A stretch of 64,000 bases of DNA from Streptomyces fradiae (lineage in GTDB: Bacteria > Actinomycetota > Actinomycetes > Streptomycetales > Streptomycetaceae), in NCBI RefSeq assembly GCF_041270065.1, contig NZ_CP065958.1, positions 5,208,001 to 5,272,000 on the forward strand, written 5' to 3'. Below are positions 1 through 11,195 of the stretch, piece by piece (position 1 is the stretch's first letter; each line of letters starts with the position of its first letter). The notes under the pieces are model-generated. The model saw nothing but the letters and a program-made list of their open reading frames with translations, had not been told where the DNA came from and made no database searches. The position numbers and the translations under genes are program-made.

Positions 1-623
1 GCGGCTCCGCCGCCCCGGCGGCCCCGGCCGCCGTCGACGCGGCCGCCGCGAAGGCCCTCGGCAAGGACGGCAAGGCGCTCAGCCTCCGCTTCGTGCTGCC
101 GTCCGGGCCGGGCTCGGAGTCGCTGCGGGCGGTCGGTGACCGGATCGTCCGGATGCTCGACGCGGTGGGCATCCGCACCGAGGTGACCAAGGTCTCCGAC
201 GAGAGCTTCTTCAAGGACCACATCGCCTCCGGCGACTACGACCTGGCCCTCTACTCCTGGCCCGCCACCGCCTTCCCGGCGACCGACGCCCGGCCGATCT
301 ACGCCAAGCCGGAGCCGGCCTCCGACGGCTCGCTCCTGGTCGAGCAGAACTACGCGCGGGTCGGCACCGACCGCATCGACCAGCTCTTCGACCAGGCGGC
401 CGCCACCCTGGACGAGGAGGAGGCCCGTGACCTGGTCCGCCAGGCCGACGCCCGGATCTGGGCCGCGGCCGGCTCCATCCCGCTCTACCAGCGCCCGCAG
501 CTCGTCGCGGCCAAGCCGGAGCTGGTGAACGCCGGCGCCTGGGGCTTCGCCGCCCCCCGCTACCAGGACATCGGCTACAAGAAGCCGCAGAGCGCGCAGG
601 GCGCCGAGCGCAACAAGGGCTGA
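1..623 (+). CDS. ABC transporter substrate-binding protein, C-terminal part (5' end outside window)
   Basis: The reading frame is open from base 3 to a TGA at 621-623, so about 206 C-terminal residues are visible and the gene starts before the window. The visible part begins with an Ala/Pro-rich linker, then a region typical of the last lobe of family 5 peptide/nickel-binding proteins (SBP_bac_5): the VTKVSDESFFKD segment, DYDLALYSW, and a late IPLYQRP motif. It ends with a basic tail. Such proteins are extracellular lipoproteins that deliver peptides to an ABC permease. No permease follows it, so its partners must lie upstream or elsewhere. The family call rests on pattern only; the exact substrate cannot be told. 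Confidence 0.8.
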   Translation, partial: GSAAPAAPAAVDAAAAKALGKDGKALSLRFVLPSGPGSESLRAVGDRIVRMLDAVGIRTEVTKVSDESFFKDHIASGDYDLALYSWPATAFPATDARPIYAKPEPASDGSLLVEQNYARVGTDRIDQLFDQAAATLDEEEARDLVRQADARIWAAAGSIPLYQRPQLVAAKPELVNAGAWGFAAPRYQDIGYKKPQSAQGAERNKG

Positions 624-661
624 TCCGCTCAGCAGGACCAGCACCAGCACCACCAGGACCA

Positions 662-694
662 GGGCCCGGCCGGGCAGCCGCACCGGCCGGGCCC
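662..694 (+). terminator. Hairpin terminator after the partial binding-protein gene
   Basis: A perfect 12-bp stem (GGGCCCGGCCGG at 662-673 against 683-694) with a 9-nt loop lies 39 bp after the stop codon. There is no T-run, as is common in Streptomyces. Confidence 0.65.
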
Positions 695-956
695 TCGCCA
701 TGCCCGTGCCCCGGCCCGCTCAACCGGACGGACGCCTTCCATTCGGACCGCCGCCCTCCACCCCGTACACGAAACCGCCCCATTACCCGAAAGCGGCAGA
801 AACTCCAAGTCGCAAGCTCAGAAGCAGCTCAAGTTCCTTGCCCGGCGGAGGCCCGGGCGGGCACGATCGCAGCGGACCATTGACCCGGCCCGCGTGACTC
901 TCCCCACACCCTGAAACCTCCCAGTAGACCCTCTCGGATCGATCCGGGGAAGCCCC

Positions 957-985
957 TTGCACGGCGGCCCCGTACCATAGGACAT
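957..985 (+). promoter_or_regulatory. Possible typA promoter
   Basis: TTGCAC at 957-962 and TAGGAC at 978-983 lie about 80 bp upstream of typA. The 15-bp spacer is short, so the assignment is tentative. The rest of the 440-bp gap 624-1063 shows only the terminator at 662-694 and no gene. Confidence 0.3.
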
Positions 986-1063
986 AGCCGTGGCGCGTCC
1001 GCCCGGCGGGCGTAAGAGGAACTGACGCCGATTCCCACGATCCGAGAGAAGCGCAAGCCACCC

Positions 1064-2965
<1,902 letters not shown>

Positions 2966-3012
2966 CCTTCCCCGTCCGCCTCCTGAGGGGGCGAGCGGAA
3001 GATCACATTCAG

Positions 3013-3053
3013 GGCCCGGCCCCCCGTACCACGTACGGGGGGCCGGGCCTTTT
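3013..3053 (+). terminator. Strong intrinsic terminator after typA
   Basis: A perfect 17-bp stem (3013-3029 with 3033-3049) and a 3-nt loop are followed by four T residues. It is one of the most canonical terminators in the window. Confidence 0.9.
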
Positions 3054-3208
3054 CCGGACGGACTCTCAACGTTTCGTCAACCTGGTTTCAGAAGCCGTCC
3101 GTCCGGTTATCGGCCGTCGCTCTCCGGAACGTGTGTTAACGGTCCGTTTCGTCGGTGTCTGTCTGTGCTCGCTTTGTCCGGATTTCGGGCTTCCCGGCCC
3201 TGGCGATG

Positions 3209-3399
3209 TTGTCAAACCGAGACCGCTTAAGTGTGGTTTACAGCCCGGTCGTACTTAATAGTTGGCTCCATTGAGCTCGGGTCAATGGGTCACGCACTGT
3301 GGGGAGTGCCGACTCACGAGCACACTGTGGGTACTTGGGTGAAAGGCCGTCAGGGGTGTCGGCTACCACCCGCAGTGCCCCTCTTGTAGTGACAAGTGG
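3209..3399 (+). promoter_or_regulatory. Regulatory region of the first oligopeptide operon
   Basis: The 454-bp gap 2966-3419 is AT-richer than its surroundings. It contains TTGTCA (3209-3214) and a TTAATA box (3255-3260) that could be promoter elements, though none has ideal spacing. A 9-bp direct repeat CACTGTGGG occurs at 3295-3303 and 3323-3331. An imperfect inverted repeat (CCTCTTGT 3380-3387, ACAAGTGG 3392-3399) sits just before the ribosome site AGGAGGAA at 3407-3414. These could be operators or a leader hairpin. Confidence 0.35.
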
Positions 3400-3419
3400 A
3401 CTCATGAGGAGGAACTCCC

Positions 3420-5060
3420 ATGCGCGGTGCCAAGAGCGCCAAGTGGGTAGTGGGCGCGATCGTCGTCGCCCTGGCAGCGACCGCCTGTGGCGGGGGTAAG
3501 AGCGACTCGGGCAAGGGCGGCGCCGGCGCCATCGACCCGAACGGCATCTTCACCATCGAGAACGGTGAGCCGGAGAAGCCCCTGTACACGGGTGACACGA
3601 TGGAGTCCTACGGCTCCGCGGTCATGAAGGGCCTCTACTCGACCCTCGTCGACTACAAGGCCGACGGCTCCCTGGAGATGGTCAACGCCGAGTCGGTCAG
3701 CACGACGGACTCCAAGACCTGGACCGTCAAGCTCAAGCAGGGCTGGACCTTCCACGACGGTACCCCGGTCACGTCCAAGTCCTACGTGGACGCGTGGAAC
3801 TGGAACGCCAACGTCAACAACGCCATGGGCCTCGCGTCCTGGTTCGCTGACATCAAGGGCTTCGACAAGGTCCACCCCGAGGCCGAGGGCGCCAAGCCGA
3901 CCGCGGACAAGCTCGAGGGTCTGAAGATCGTCGACGACAGCACCTTCACCATCGAGCTGTCGAAGGCCGTCCCGTACTTCGGTCACAAGCTCGCCTACAT
4001 CTCCTTCGCGCCGCTGGCGGAGTCCTTCTACAAGGACACGAAGGCCGCGGGCCAGGCGCCGGTCGGCAACGGTCCCTACAAGTTCAAGAGCTGGGACCAC
4101 AAGAAGCAGATCGAGGTCGTCCGCTACGACGGCTACAAGGGCCCGAACAAGGCGAAGAACGGCGGTGTGGTCTTCAAGAACTACACCGGCCTCGAGGCCG
4201 CGTACGAGGACCTGAAGTCCGGCAACCTGGACGTCATCACCCAGGTCGGCCCGAAGGACCTGCCGGTCTACCGCCAGGACCTCGGCGACCGTGCCGTCGA
4301 CCAGCCGTACTCCGCGATCCAGACGATCGCCGTCGCCTTCTACGCCGACCAGTGGAGCAAGCCGAAGCCGGTCGACCCGCGGGTCATCCAGGGCCTGTCC
4401 ATGGCGATCGACCGCGCCACCATCACCAAGACGGTGCTGAACGGCACGCGTGAGCCGGCGACCGGCTGGGTTGCCAAGGGCGTCCTCGGTTACCAGGAGA
4501 ACGCGGCGGGCGACGTCACGAAGTACGACCCGGCCAAGGCCAAGGAGCTCATCAAGGCCGGTGGCGGCGTCCCCGGCAACAAGATCTCCATCCAGTTCAA
4601 CGCCGACGGCGGTCACAAGGAGTGGGTGGAGGCGGTCTGCAACTCCATCCAGCAGGCCACCAGCATCCAGTGCGTGGGCGACAGCAAGCCGGACTTCCAG
4701 GCCGACCTGACGGCCCGTAAGACGAAGCAGGTCAAGTCGTTCTACCGGTCCGGCTGGGTGCTCGACTACCCGGTGAACGCCAACTTCATCTCGGACCTGT
4801 TCCGTACGGGTGCGGGCGGCAACCAGGGTGGCTTCTCGAACAAGGAGCTGGACGCGAAGATCGCGGCCGCCGACTCCGCGGCGACCCTCGACGAGTCCGT
4901 CAAGGCCTACCAGGCCATCGAGAAGGAACTCGTCAACTACATGCCGTCGATCCCCATGTGGTACTACAAGGTCAACGCGGGCTACTCGGAGAAGGTCTCC
5001 GGCGTGAAGTTCGGCCAGGACGGTGAACCGATCCTGACCGGCGTCGAGGTCCACAAGTAA
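3420..5060 (+). CDS. Oligopeptide ABC transporter, substrate-binding lipoprotein (OppA/BldKB-like)
   Basis: This is the extracellular peptide-binding lipoprotein that feeds the permeases encoded next. Residues 1-22 form a lipoprotein signal peptide: an R/K-containing N-terminus, a hydrophobic core, then the lipobox A-T-A-C with the lipidated Cys23. A Gly/Ser/Lys linker follows, and the remaining 500 residues match SBP_bac_5, with the WTFHDG motif, PVGNGPY near the middle and GLSMAIDR. The start is well supported by AGGAGGAA six bases before ATG. It is the first gene of a five-gene operon. BldK of S. coelicolor imports a signalling peptide needed for aerial growth. This operon is BldK-type, but the lipoprotein-first order differs from bldKABCDE as I recall it, so a BldK role is inference. 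Confidence 0.92.
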   Translation: MRGAKSAKWVVGAIVVALAATACGGGKSDSGKGGAGAIDPNGIFTIENGEPEKPLYTGDTMESYGSAVMKGLYSTLVDYKADGSLEMVNAESVSTTDSKTWTVKLKQGWTFHDGTPVTSKSYVDAWNWNANVNNAMGLASWFADIKGFDKVHPEAEGAKPTADKLEGLKIVDDSTFTIELSKAVPYFGHKLAYISFAPLAESFYKDTKAAGQAPVGNGPYKFKSWDHKKQIEVVRYDGYKGPNKAKNGGVVFKNYTGLEAAYEDLKSGNLDVITQVGPKDLPVYRQDLGDRAVDQPYSAIQTIAVAFYADQWSKPKPVDPRVIQGLSMAIDRATITKTVLNGTREPATGWVAKGVLGYQENAAGDVTKYDPAKAKELIKAGGGVPGNKISIQFNADGGHKEWVEAVCNSIQQATSIQCVGDSKPDFQADLTARKTKQVKSFYRSGWVLDYPVNANFISDLFRTGAGGNQGGFSNKELDAKIAAADSAATLDESVKAYQAIEKELVNYMPSIPMWYYKVNAGYSEKVSGVKFGQDGEPILTGVEVHK

Positions 5061-5232
5061 ACCCAGAAGTAGTCCGCCTGCCGTGAACGAGCCGGCCGCC
5101 CGTCGGTCGGCCCGTCCCGGCGCCTAACGCAGTGGCTGGGGGGCCCTCCCATGACATCGCCGTGCCCGGAACCGGGTACCGAGTCACGGGAGGGCCCGTC
5201 GGCTGCCGCTGTGATATCTCAACGGAGGCATG

Positions 5233-6165
5233 ATGGGGCGTTATGTCGCACGACGACTGCTCCAGATGATCCCGGTTTTCTTCGGGACAACCCTGCTGAT
5301 CTTCCTGATGGTCTACAGCCTGCCCGGCGACCCCGTGGCGGGTCTGTTCGGCGACAAGGGCGCCGATCCGGCGACCCTGGAGGCGATCAGGCACAAGCTC
5401 GGTCTGGACCAGCCACTGTGGAAGCAGTACTGGGACTACATGACCGGCATCATCCTGCACTTCGACTTCGGCACCCAGATCCGGAACGACCGTCCGGTCA
5501 CCGACGTGCTGGGTGACGCCTTCCCGGTGACGCTCCAACTGGCCGCGCTGGCCTTCGTCTTCGAGATGGTCTTCGGAGTGACGCTCGGCATCGTCGCCGG
5601 CCTCAAGGCCGGCCGCCTGGCCGACAACGTCATCCTGATCTTCACCCTGCTGATCATCTCGATCCCGGTCTTCGTCCTCGGCTTCCTCATCAAGATGGTC
5701 TTCGCCTTCCAGCTGGGATGGATGGAGCCGAACGTCAGCAACGATCAGCTGCTCTCCGAGATGATCGCCCCGGCCGTCGTGCTCGGTGGTCTATCGCTCG
5801 CCTATGTGGCCCGGCTGACCCGTACGTCCATGGCGGAGAACCTGCGCGCCGACTACATGCGCACCGCCATCGCCAAGGGCCTGCCGAAGCGCCGCGTCAT
5901 CGGCGTCCACCTGATGCGCAACTCGATGATTCCCGTCATCACCTTCCTGGGCACCGACATCGGCGCCCTCATGGGCGGTGCGGTCGTCACCGAGGGCATC
6001 TTCAACATCAAGGGCGTCGGTGGTCTGATCTACGAGTCGATCACCCGCCGCGAGGGCTCGACCCTGGTCGGCCTCGTCACCATCCTGGTGGTCGTCTACC
6101 TGGTCACCAGTCTGCTCATCGACCTGCTGTACGCGGTCCTGGACCCGAGGATCCGGTATGCCTGA
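5233..6165 (+). CDS. Oligopeptide ABC transporter permease (OppB/DppB type)
   Basis: Inner-membrane permease of the binding-protein-dependent type (BPD_transp_1), 310 residues with about six membrane segments. It begins GRYVARRLLQMIPVFFG, a signature of DppB/OppB proteins, and has GDP in the first periplasmic loop. The EAA loop that contacts the ATPase is seen as RADYMRTAIAKGLPKRRV. Two ATGs occur in a row (5230 and 5233) behind GGAGG at 5224-5228. The second is preferred because of spacing and because the paralogue at 11196 starts at the equivalent residue. A 172-bp gap separates it from the binding-protein gene. Its stop overlaps the next start by 8 nt. Confidence 0.93.
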   Translation: MGRYVARRLLQMIPVFFGTTLLIFLMVYSLPGDPVAGLFGDKGADPATLEAIRHKLGLDQPLWKQYWDYMTGIILHFDFGTQIRNDRPVTDVLGDAFPVTLQLAALAFVFEMVFGVTLGIVAGLKAGRLADNVILIFTLLIISIPVFVLGFLIKMVFAFQLGWMEPNVSNDQLLSEMIAPAVVLGGLSLAYVARLTRTSMAENLRADYMRTAIAKGLPKRRVIGVHLMRNSMIPVITFLGTDIGALMGGAVVTEGIFNIKGVGGLIYESITRREGSTLVGLVTILVVVYLVTSLLIDLLYAVLDPRIRYA

Positions 6166-7114
6166 CGTGACCAAGACCGTCGCCGCGGCTGGGGACGTCG
6201 TCGACACTCCCTCCGTCGCCGAGAACTCCACGTCCGCGCAGAAGCCGGAGAAGGCCCGCTCCCTGTGGGGCGACGCCTGGAGCGACCTGCGCCGCAACCC
6301 GTACTTCATCGTGTCGGCCGGGCTGATCGTGGTGCTGCTGTCGATCACCGCGTTCCCGGGCCTGTTCACCAGCGCCTCGCCGACCGCGGGTGACCTCGTC
6401 CACCACTACATCGGCAAGCCCGAGCTGGGCAGTATCGGCTCCGAGGGCTGGCTCGGTTACGACATCCAGGGCCGGTCCGTCTACGCCCGCCTGATCTACG
6501 GCACCCGCGCCTCCATCATCGTGGGCGTAGCCGTCACGCTGATCGTCACGGTCGTCGGCGGCATCATGGGCATGATCGCCGGCTACTTCGGCGGCATCAC
6601 GGATGCGATCCTCTCCCGGATCACCGACATCTTCTTCGGCATCCCGTTCATGCTCGGCGCCATGGTCATCCTGCAGGCCTTCACCGACCGCACCATCTGG
6701 GTCGTCGTCTTCGCCCTGGCCTTCCTCGGCTGGACGCAGATCACCCGCGTCATGCGCGGTGCGGTGATCACGGTGAAGCAGGCCGACTACGTGCACGCCG
6801 CGAAGGCGCTCGGCGCCGGCACGACCCGGATCCTGTTCCGGCACATCCTGCCGAACGCCATGGCCCCGGTGATCGTCGTCGCGACCATCGCGCTCGGCGG
6901 TTACATCTCGGCCGAGGCCACCCTGTCCTACCTCGGCCTGGGCCTCGCGTCCCCGACCGTCTCGTGGGGTGTCGACATCTCCGCCGGTGTTCAGGCGATC
7001 CGTACGTCGCAGCACATCCTGCTGTACCCGTCGATCATGGTGAGCATCACCGTCCTGGCGTTCATCATGCTCGGCGAAGCCGTCCGCAACGCCCTCGACC
7101 CCAAGCTGCGCTGA
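6158..7114 (+). CDS. Oligopeptide ABC transporter permease (OppC/DppC type)
   Basis: Second permease subunit, 318 residues. A cytoplasmic N-terminus of about 40 residues includes ARSLWGDAWSDLRRNP, the OppC_N signature. The first membrane helix, a periplasmic loop with GYDIQGRSVYARLIYGTR and the BPD_transp_1 domain follow. The EAA motif reads YVHAAKALGAGTTRILFRHI. The gene starts inside the end of the OppB gene (ATG at 6158, upstream TGA at 6163-6165), which implies translational coupling. It ends with the typical ALDPKLR. The paralogue at 12112 has the same overlap. Confidence 0.93.
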   Translation: MPDVTKTVAAAGDVVDTPSVAENSTSAQKPEKARSLWGDAWSDLRRNPYFIVSAGLIVVLLSITAFPGLFTSASPTAGDLVHHYIGKPELGSIGSEGWLGYDIQGRSVYARLIYGTRASIIVGVAVTLIVTVVGGIMGMIAGYFGGITDAILSRITDIFFGIPFMLGAMVILQAFTDRTIWVVVFALAFLGWTQITRVMRGAVITVKQADYVHAAKALGAGTTRILFRHILPNAMAPVIVVATIALGGYISAEATLSYLGLGLASPTVSWGVDISAGVQAIRTSQHILLYPSIMVSITVLAFIMLGEAVRNALDPKLR

Positions 7115-7127
7115 GGAGGGCGTACAC

Positions 7128-8186
7128 GTGAGCACCATCGACAAGACGACGACCGTTCCGGCGCCGCGCGCCGGCGACGACTACAACGGTCCGCTGCTCG
7201 AAGTCCGTGACCTGCACGTCGAGTTCCACACCCGCGACGGTGTGGCCAAGGCGGTCAACGGCGTCAACTACTCGGTCAGCGCCGGTGAGACGCTCGCCGT
7301 GCTCGGCGAGTCCGGCTCCGGCAAGTCCGTCACGGCCCAGGCCATCATGGGCATCCTCGACATGCCGCCCGGCAAGATCCCGCAGGGCGAGATCCTGTTC
7401 CGCGGCCAGGACATGCTGAAGATGTCCAACGAGGAGCGCCGGAAGATCCGCGGTCGCCGCATCGCGATGATCTTCCAGGACGCGCTGTCCTCGCTGAACC
7501 CGGTCCTCACCGTCGGCTACCAGCTCGGCGAGATGTTCCGGGTCCACCACGGCCTGTCCAAGAAGGACGCCAAGGTCAAGGCCATCGAGCTGATGGACAA
7601 GGTCAAGATCCCGGCCGCCAAGGCCCGGGTCGGCGACTACCCCCACCAGTTCTCCGGCGGTATGCGCCAGCGCATCATGATCGCCATGGCGCTCGCCCTG
7701 GAGCCGGACCTGATCATCGCCGACGAGCCGACCACGGCCCTCGACGTGACGGTCCAGGCCCAGGTCATGGACCTGCTCGCGGAGCTGCAGCGCGAGTACA
7801 ACATGGGTCTGATCCTGATCACCCACGACCTCGGCGTCGTCGCCGACGTCGCGGACAAGATCGCGGTCATGTACGCCGGCCGGATCGTGGAGCAGGCGCC
7901 GGTGCACGAGCTGTACAAGCGCCCGGCCCACCCGTACACCCGGGGTCTGCTCGACTCGATCCCGCGCCTGGACCAGAAGGGCCAGGAGCTGTACGCGATC
8001 AAGGGTCTGCCGCCCAACCTGCTCAACATCCCGTCGGGCTGCGCCTTCAACCCGCGCTGCCCCATGGCGAGTGACCTCTGCCACACCGAGGTGCCGGCCC
8101 TGGTGCCGGTCACCGAGCAGGACGGCGCCGAGCTGCCGGGCCGCAAGAGCGCCTGCCACTACTGGAAGGAGACGATCCATGGCTGA
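7128..8186 (+). CDS. Oligopeptide ABC transporter ATP-binding protein (OppD/DppD type)
   Basis: Cytoplasmic ATPase of 352 residues. Walker A is GESGSGKS, the Q-loop is in MIFQDALSSLNPVL, the ABC signature is FSGGMRQR, Walker B is LIIADEP and the H-switch is ITHDLGVV. The C-terminal oligo_HPY extension carries the Cys pattern CAFNPRCPMASDLC, which in this family binds an Fe-S cluster or stabilises the fold. The GTG start is backed by GGAGG at the end of the upstream gene. Compared with its paralogue at 13143 it has about 25 extra N-terminal residues. Its stop lies 8 nt inside the next gene. Confidence 0.93.
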   Translation: MSTIDKTTTVPAPRAGDDYNGPLLEVRDLHVEFHTRDGVAKAVNGVNYSVSAGETLAVLGESGSGKSVTAQAIMGILDMPPGKIPQGEILFRGQDMLKMSNEERRKIRGRRIAMIFQDALSSLNPVLTVGYQLGEMFRVHHGLSKKDAKVKAIELMDKVKIPAAKARVGDYPHQFSGGMRQRIMIAMALALEPDLIIADEPTTALDVTVQAQVMDLLAELQREYNMGLILITHDLGVVADVADKIAVMYAGRIVEQAPVHELYKRPAHPYTRGLLDSIPRLDQKGQELYAIKGLPPNLLNIPSGCAFNPRCPMASDLCHTEVPALVPVTEQDGAELPGRKSACHYWKETIHG

Positions 8187-9288
8187 GCTCAGCAAGAACG
8201 ACAACGCCGGGGGCGTGTCCGAGGCGGAGGCCGTGGCCGCCATCGAGGCTCCCGTCGAGCGCGGTGAGCCGATCCTCCAGGTGCGCAACCTGCAGAAGCA
8301 CTTCCCGCTGACCCAGGGCATCCTCTTCAAGAAGAAGATCGGTGCGGTCAAGGCCGTGGACGGGGTCTCCTTCGACCTCTTCCAGGGCGAGACGCTCGGC
8401 ATCGTGGGCGAGTCCGGCTGTGGCAAGTCCACGGTCGCCAAGCTCCTGATGAACCTGGAGCGGGCCACCGCGGGCGAGGTCTTCTACAAGGGCCAGGACA
8501 TCACCCGGCTGTCCGGCCGTGCGCTGAAGGCCGTGCGCCGGAACATCCAGATGGTGTTCCAGGACCCGTACACCTCGCTGAACCCGCGCATGACGGTCGG
8601 CGACATCATCGGCGAGCCCTTCGACATCCACCCCGAGGTGGCCCCGAAGGGCGACCGGCGCCGCAAGGTGCAGGAGCTGCTCGACGTCGTCGGTCTGAAC
8701 CCCGAGTACATCAACCGCTATCCGCACCAGTTCTCCGGCGGTCAGCGCCAGCGCATCGGCATCGCCCGCGGCCTCGCGCTCAACCCGGAGATCATCATCT
8801 GCGACGAGCCGGTCTCCGCCCTGGACGTGTCCGTCCAGGCGCAGGTCATCAACCTGATGGAGAAGCTGCAGGACGAGTTCAACCTGTCCTACATCTTCAT
8901 CGCGCACGACCTGTCGATCGTCCGGCACATCTCGGACCGGGTCGGCGTGATGTACCTGGGCAAGATGGCCGAGATCGGTACCGACACCCAGATCTACGAC
9001 CACCCGACCCACCCGTACACGCAGGCGCTGCTCTCCGCGGTGCCGGTGCCGGACCCGGAGGCCCGCGCGCACCGCGAGCGGATCATCCTCACCGGTGACG
9101 TGCCCTCGCCGGCCAACCCGCCGTCGGGCTGCCGCTTCCGCACCCGCTGCTGGAAGGCGCAGGACAAGTGCGCCACCGAGGTGCCGGTGCTCGCGATTCC
9201 GGAGCGCTTCCGCGGCCAGGACACGCCGGCGGCGCACGAGTCCGCGTGCCACTTCGCCGAGGAGAAGGACGTCGTCGGCGCGAGCTGA
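8179..9288 (+). CDS. Oligopeptide ABC transporter ATP-binding protein (OppF/DppF type)
   Basis: Second ATPase, 369 residues. It has Walker A GESGCGKS, the signature FSGGQRQR, Walker B IIICDEP and the OppF-typical [19 protein letters not shown]. The C-terminal oligo_HPY domain has the Cys pattern [14 protein letters not shown]. OppD and OppF form the heterodimer that powers peptide uptake. The ATG at 8179 overlaps the OppD stop by 8 nt (ATGGCTGA), the same arrangement as at 14119. A strong terminator follows, which closes the first operon. Confidence 0.93.
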   Translation: MAELSKNDNAGGVSEAEAVAAIEAPVERGEPILQVRNLQKHFPLTQGILFKKKIGAVKAVDGVSFDLFQGETLGIVGESGCGKSTVAKLLMNLERATAGEVFYKGQDITRLSGRALKAVRRNIQMVFQDPYTSLNPRMTVGDIIGEPFDIHPEVAPKGDRRRKVQELLDVVGLNPEYINRYPHQFSGGQRQRIGIARGLALNPEIIICDEPVSALDVSVQAQVINLMEKLQDEFNLSYIFIAHDLSIVRHISDRVGVMYLGKMAEIGTDTQIYDHPTHPYTQALLSAVPVPDPEARAHRERIILTGDVPSPANPPSGCRFRTRCWKAQDKCATEVPVLAIPERFRGQDTPAAHESACHFAEEKDVVGAS

Positions 9289-9311
9289 TCACGTACCAAA
9301 GGCCGATGCGA

Positions 9312-9347
9312 AAGGCCCCCGCACCTCTACGGAGGTGCGGGGGCCTT
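9312..9347 (+). terminator. Terminator between the two oligopeptide operons
   Basis: A perfect 16-bp stem (9312-9327 with 9332-9347) with loop TACG lies 24 bp after the OppF stop. It separates the two operons, so the second probably has its own promoter. Confidence 0.85.
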
Positions 9348-9443
9348 CGCGTGTCCGGCCCACGCGTCGCCGAAGCGGCGCCCGTTCATACGGACGCCGT
9401 AAAAATGCACTCTCCGGGCAAAGGGGTGATATTGGGGCCTAAG

Positions 9444-9468
9444 TAATACTGAGGACACATTCGGGAGG
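9444..9468 (+). promoter_or_regulatory. Candidate -10 box and ribosome site of the second oligopeptide operon
   Basis: TAATAC at 9444-9449 lies 25 bp before the start codon in an AT-rich patch, followed by GGGAGG at 9463-9468, six bases before ATG. No clear -35 box is seen. Confidence 0.4.
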
Positions 9469-9474
9469 CACTCC

Positions 9475-11109
9475 ATGCGCGGAGCCACGCACGCCAAGTG
9501 GGCCGCTCTGGCCACCGCAGTCGCCCTCGCGGCGACCGCCTGCGGCGGTGGCGACGACGGCGGCGGCGGTGGCGGAGGCGCCGAAGGGATCGTCAGCTCC
9601 TCCTGGGGCGACCCGCAGAACCCGCTGGAGCCGGCCAACACCAACGAGGTGCAGGGCGGCAAGGTGCTGTCCATGATCTTCCGCGGGCTCAAGCAGTACG
9701 ACCCGAAGACCGGCGCGGCCAACAACATGCTCGCCGAGAAGATCGACACCACCGACTCGACCAACTTCACCATCACCGTCAAGGACGGCTGGACCTTCTC
9801 CAACGGCGAGCAGGTCACCGCCAAGTCCTTCGTGGACGCCTGGAACTACGGCGCCAACCTGAAGAACAACCAGCGCAACGCGTTCTTCTTCGGCCAGATC
9901 GAGGGCTACGACCAGGTCCACCCCGAGTCCGGCGAGCCCACGGCCCAGACGATGTCCGGCCTGAAGGTGACCGGCCCCCAGACCTTCACGGTCAAGCTGA
10001 CCCAGAAGTTCTCCACCTGGCCCGACACCCTCGGCTACGCGGCCTTCTCGCCGCTGCCCCAGGCCTTCTTCACGGACCACGCCGCCTGGGTCTCCAAGCC
10101 CGTCGGCAACGGCCCGTACACCATCCAGTCGTACGCCAAGGGCTCCCAGATGGAGCTGGTGAAGTGGGCCGACTACCCGGGCCCGGACAAGGCGCAGAAC
10201 GGCGGTGTCACCCTCAAGGTGTACACCGACAACAACACCGCCTACACCGACCTGACGGCCGGCAACCTCGACCTCGTCGACGACGTGCCCGCGTCCCAGC
10301 TGAAGAACGTCAAGGCCGACCTCGGCGACCGCTACATCAACCAGCCCGCCGGCATCATCCAGACCCTCGCCTTCCCGTTCTACGACCCGGCCTGGAACAA
10401 GCCGGGCCAGGAGAAGCTGCGCACCGGCCTGTCGATGGCGATCGACCGCAAGCAGATCACCGAGACGATCTTCCAGAACACCCGCACCCCCGCCACCGAC
10501 TGGACCTCCCCGGTGCTCGGCGAGGCCGGCGGCTTCAGCTCGACCCTCTGCGGCGACTCCTGCAAGTACGACGCGGCCGAGGCGAAGAAGCTGGTCGCCG
10601 AGGGCGGCGGCATCCCCGGCGGCACGATGAAGATCTCGTACAACGCCGACACCGGCTCCCACAAGGAGTGGGTGGACGCGGTCTGCAACTCCATCAACAA
10701 GGCCCTCGGCAACACCAAGGCCTGCGTCGGCAACCCCATCGGCACCTTCGCCGACTTCCGCAACCAGATCACCCAGTCCAAGATGCCGGGACCGTTCCGG
10801 GCCGGCTGGCAGATGGACTACCCGCTCATCCAGAACTTCCTCCAGCCGCTGTACTACACCGGCGCCTCGTCCAACGACGGCAAGTGGACCAACGCCCAGT
10901 TCGACCAGCTGGTCAACCAGGCCAACGCGGAGACCGACCAGGCGAAGGCCGTGCAGACCTTCCAGCAGGCCGAGGAGGTGCTGCGGGACCAGATGGGCGC
11001 CATCCCCCTCTGGTACCAGAACGGCAGCGCCGGCTACTCGGAGCGGGTCTCCAACGTGACCCTGAACCCGTTCAGCGTGCCCGTCTACGAACAGATCAAG
11101 GTCAGCTGA
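9475..11109 (+). CDS. Oligopeptide ABC transporter, substrate-binding lipoprotein (second operon)
   Basis: Paralogue of the lipoprotein at 3420. The first 23 residues are nearly the same (MRGA..AKW...A...ALAATAC), with lipobox Cys23, followed by a Gly-rich linker of Gly and Asp. The SBP_bac_5 body contains WTFSNGEQVTAKSFVDAWN, PVGNGPY and GLSMAIDR. It is 544 residues, two fewer than its paralogue. It carries more Cys than the first copy (for example in TLCGDSCKYD). The binding surfaces differ enough that a different peptide set is likely. It is the first gene of the second operon. Confidence 0.92.
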   Translation: MRGATHAKWAALATAVALAATACGGGDDGGGGGGGAEGIVSSSWGDPQNPLEPANTNEVQGGKVLSMIFRGLKQYDPKTGAANNMLAEKIDTTDSTNFTITVKDGWTFSNGEQVTAKSFVDAWNYGANLKNNQRNAFFFGQIEGYDQVHPESGEPTAQTMSGLKVTGPQTFTVKLTQKFSTWPDTLGYAAFSPLPQAFFTDHAAWVSKPVGNGPYTIQSYAKGSQMELVKWADYPGPDKAQNGGVTLKVYTDNNTAYTDLTAGNLDLVDDVPASQLKNVKADLGDRYINQPAGIIQTLAFPFYDPAWNKPGQEKLRTGLSMAIDRKQITETIFQNTRTPATDWTSPVLGEAGGFSSTLCGDSCKYDAAEAKKLVAEGGGIPGGTMKISYNADTGSHKEWVDAVCNSINKALGNTKACVGNPIGTFADFRNQITQSKMPGPFRAGWQMDYPLIQNFLQPLYYTGASSNDGKWTNAQFDQLVNQANAETDQAKAVQTFQQAEEVLRDQMGAIPLWYQNGSAGYSERVSNVTLNPFSVPVYEQIKVS

Positions 11110-11195
11110 CGCCGTAGCAGGTCGGCGGTGTACGGCCCGGCCGGCGGAACCCCCGCGCCGGGCCGTACGCCTTCCCTCAACCCCCGGAGCCCCTC

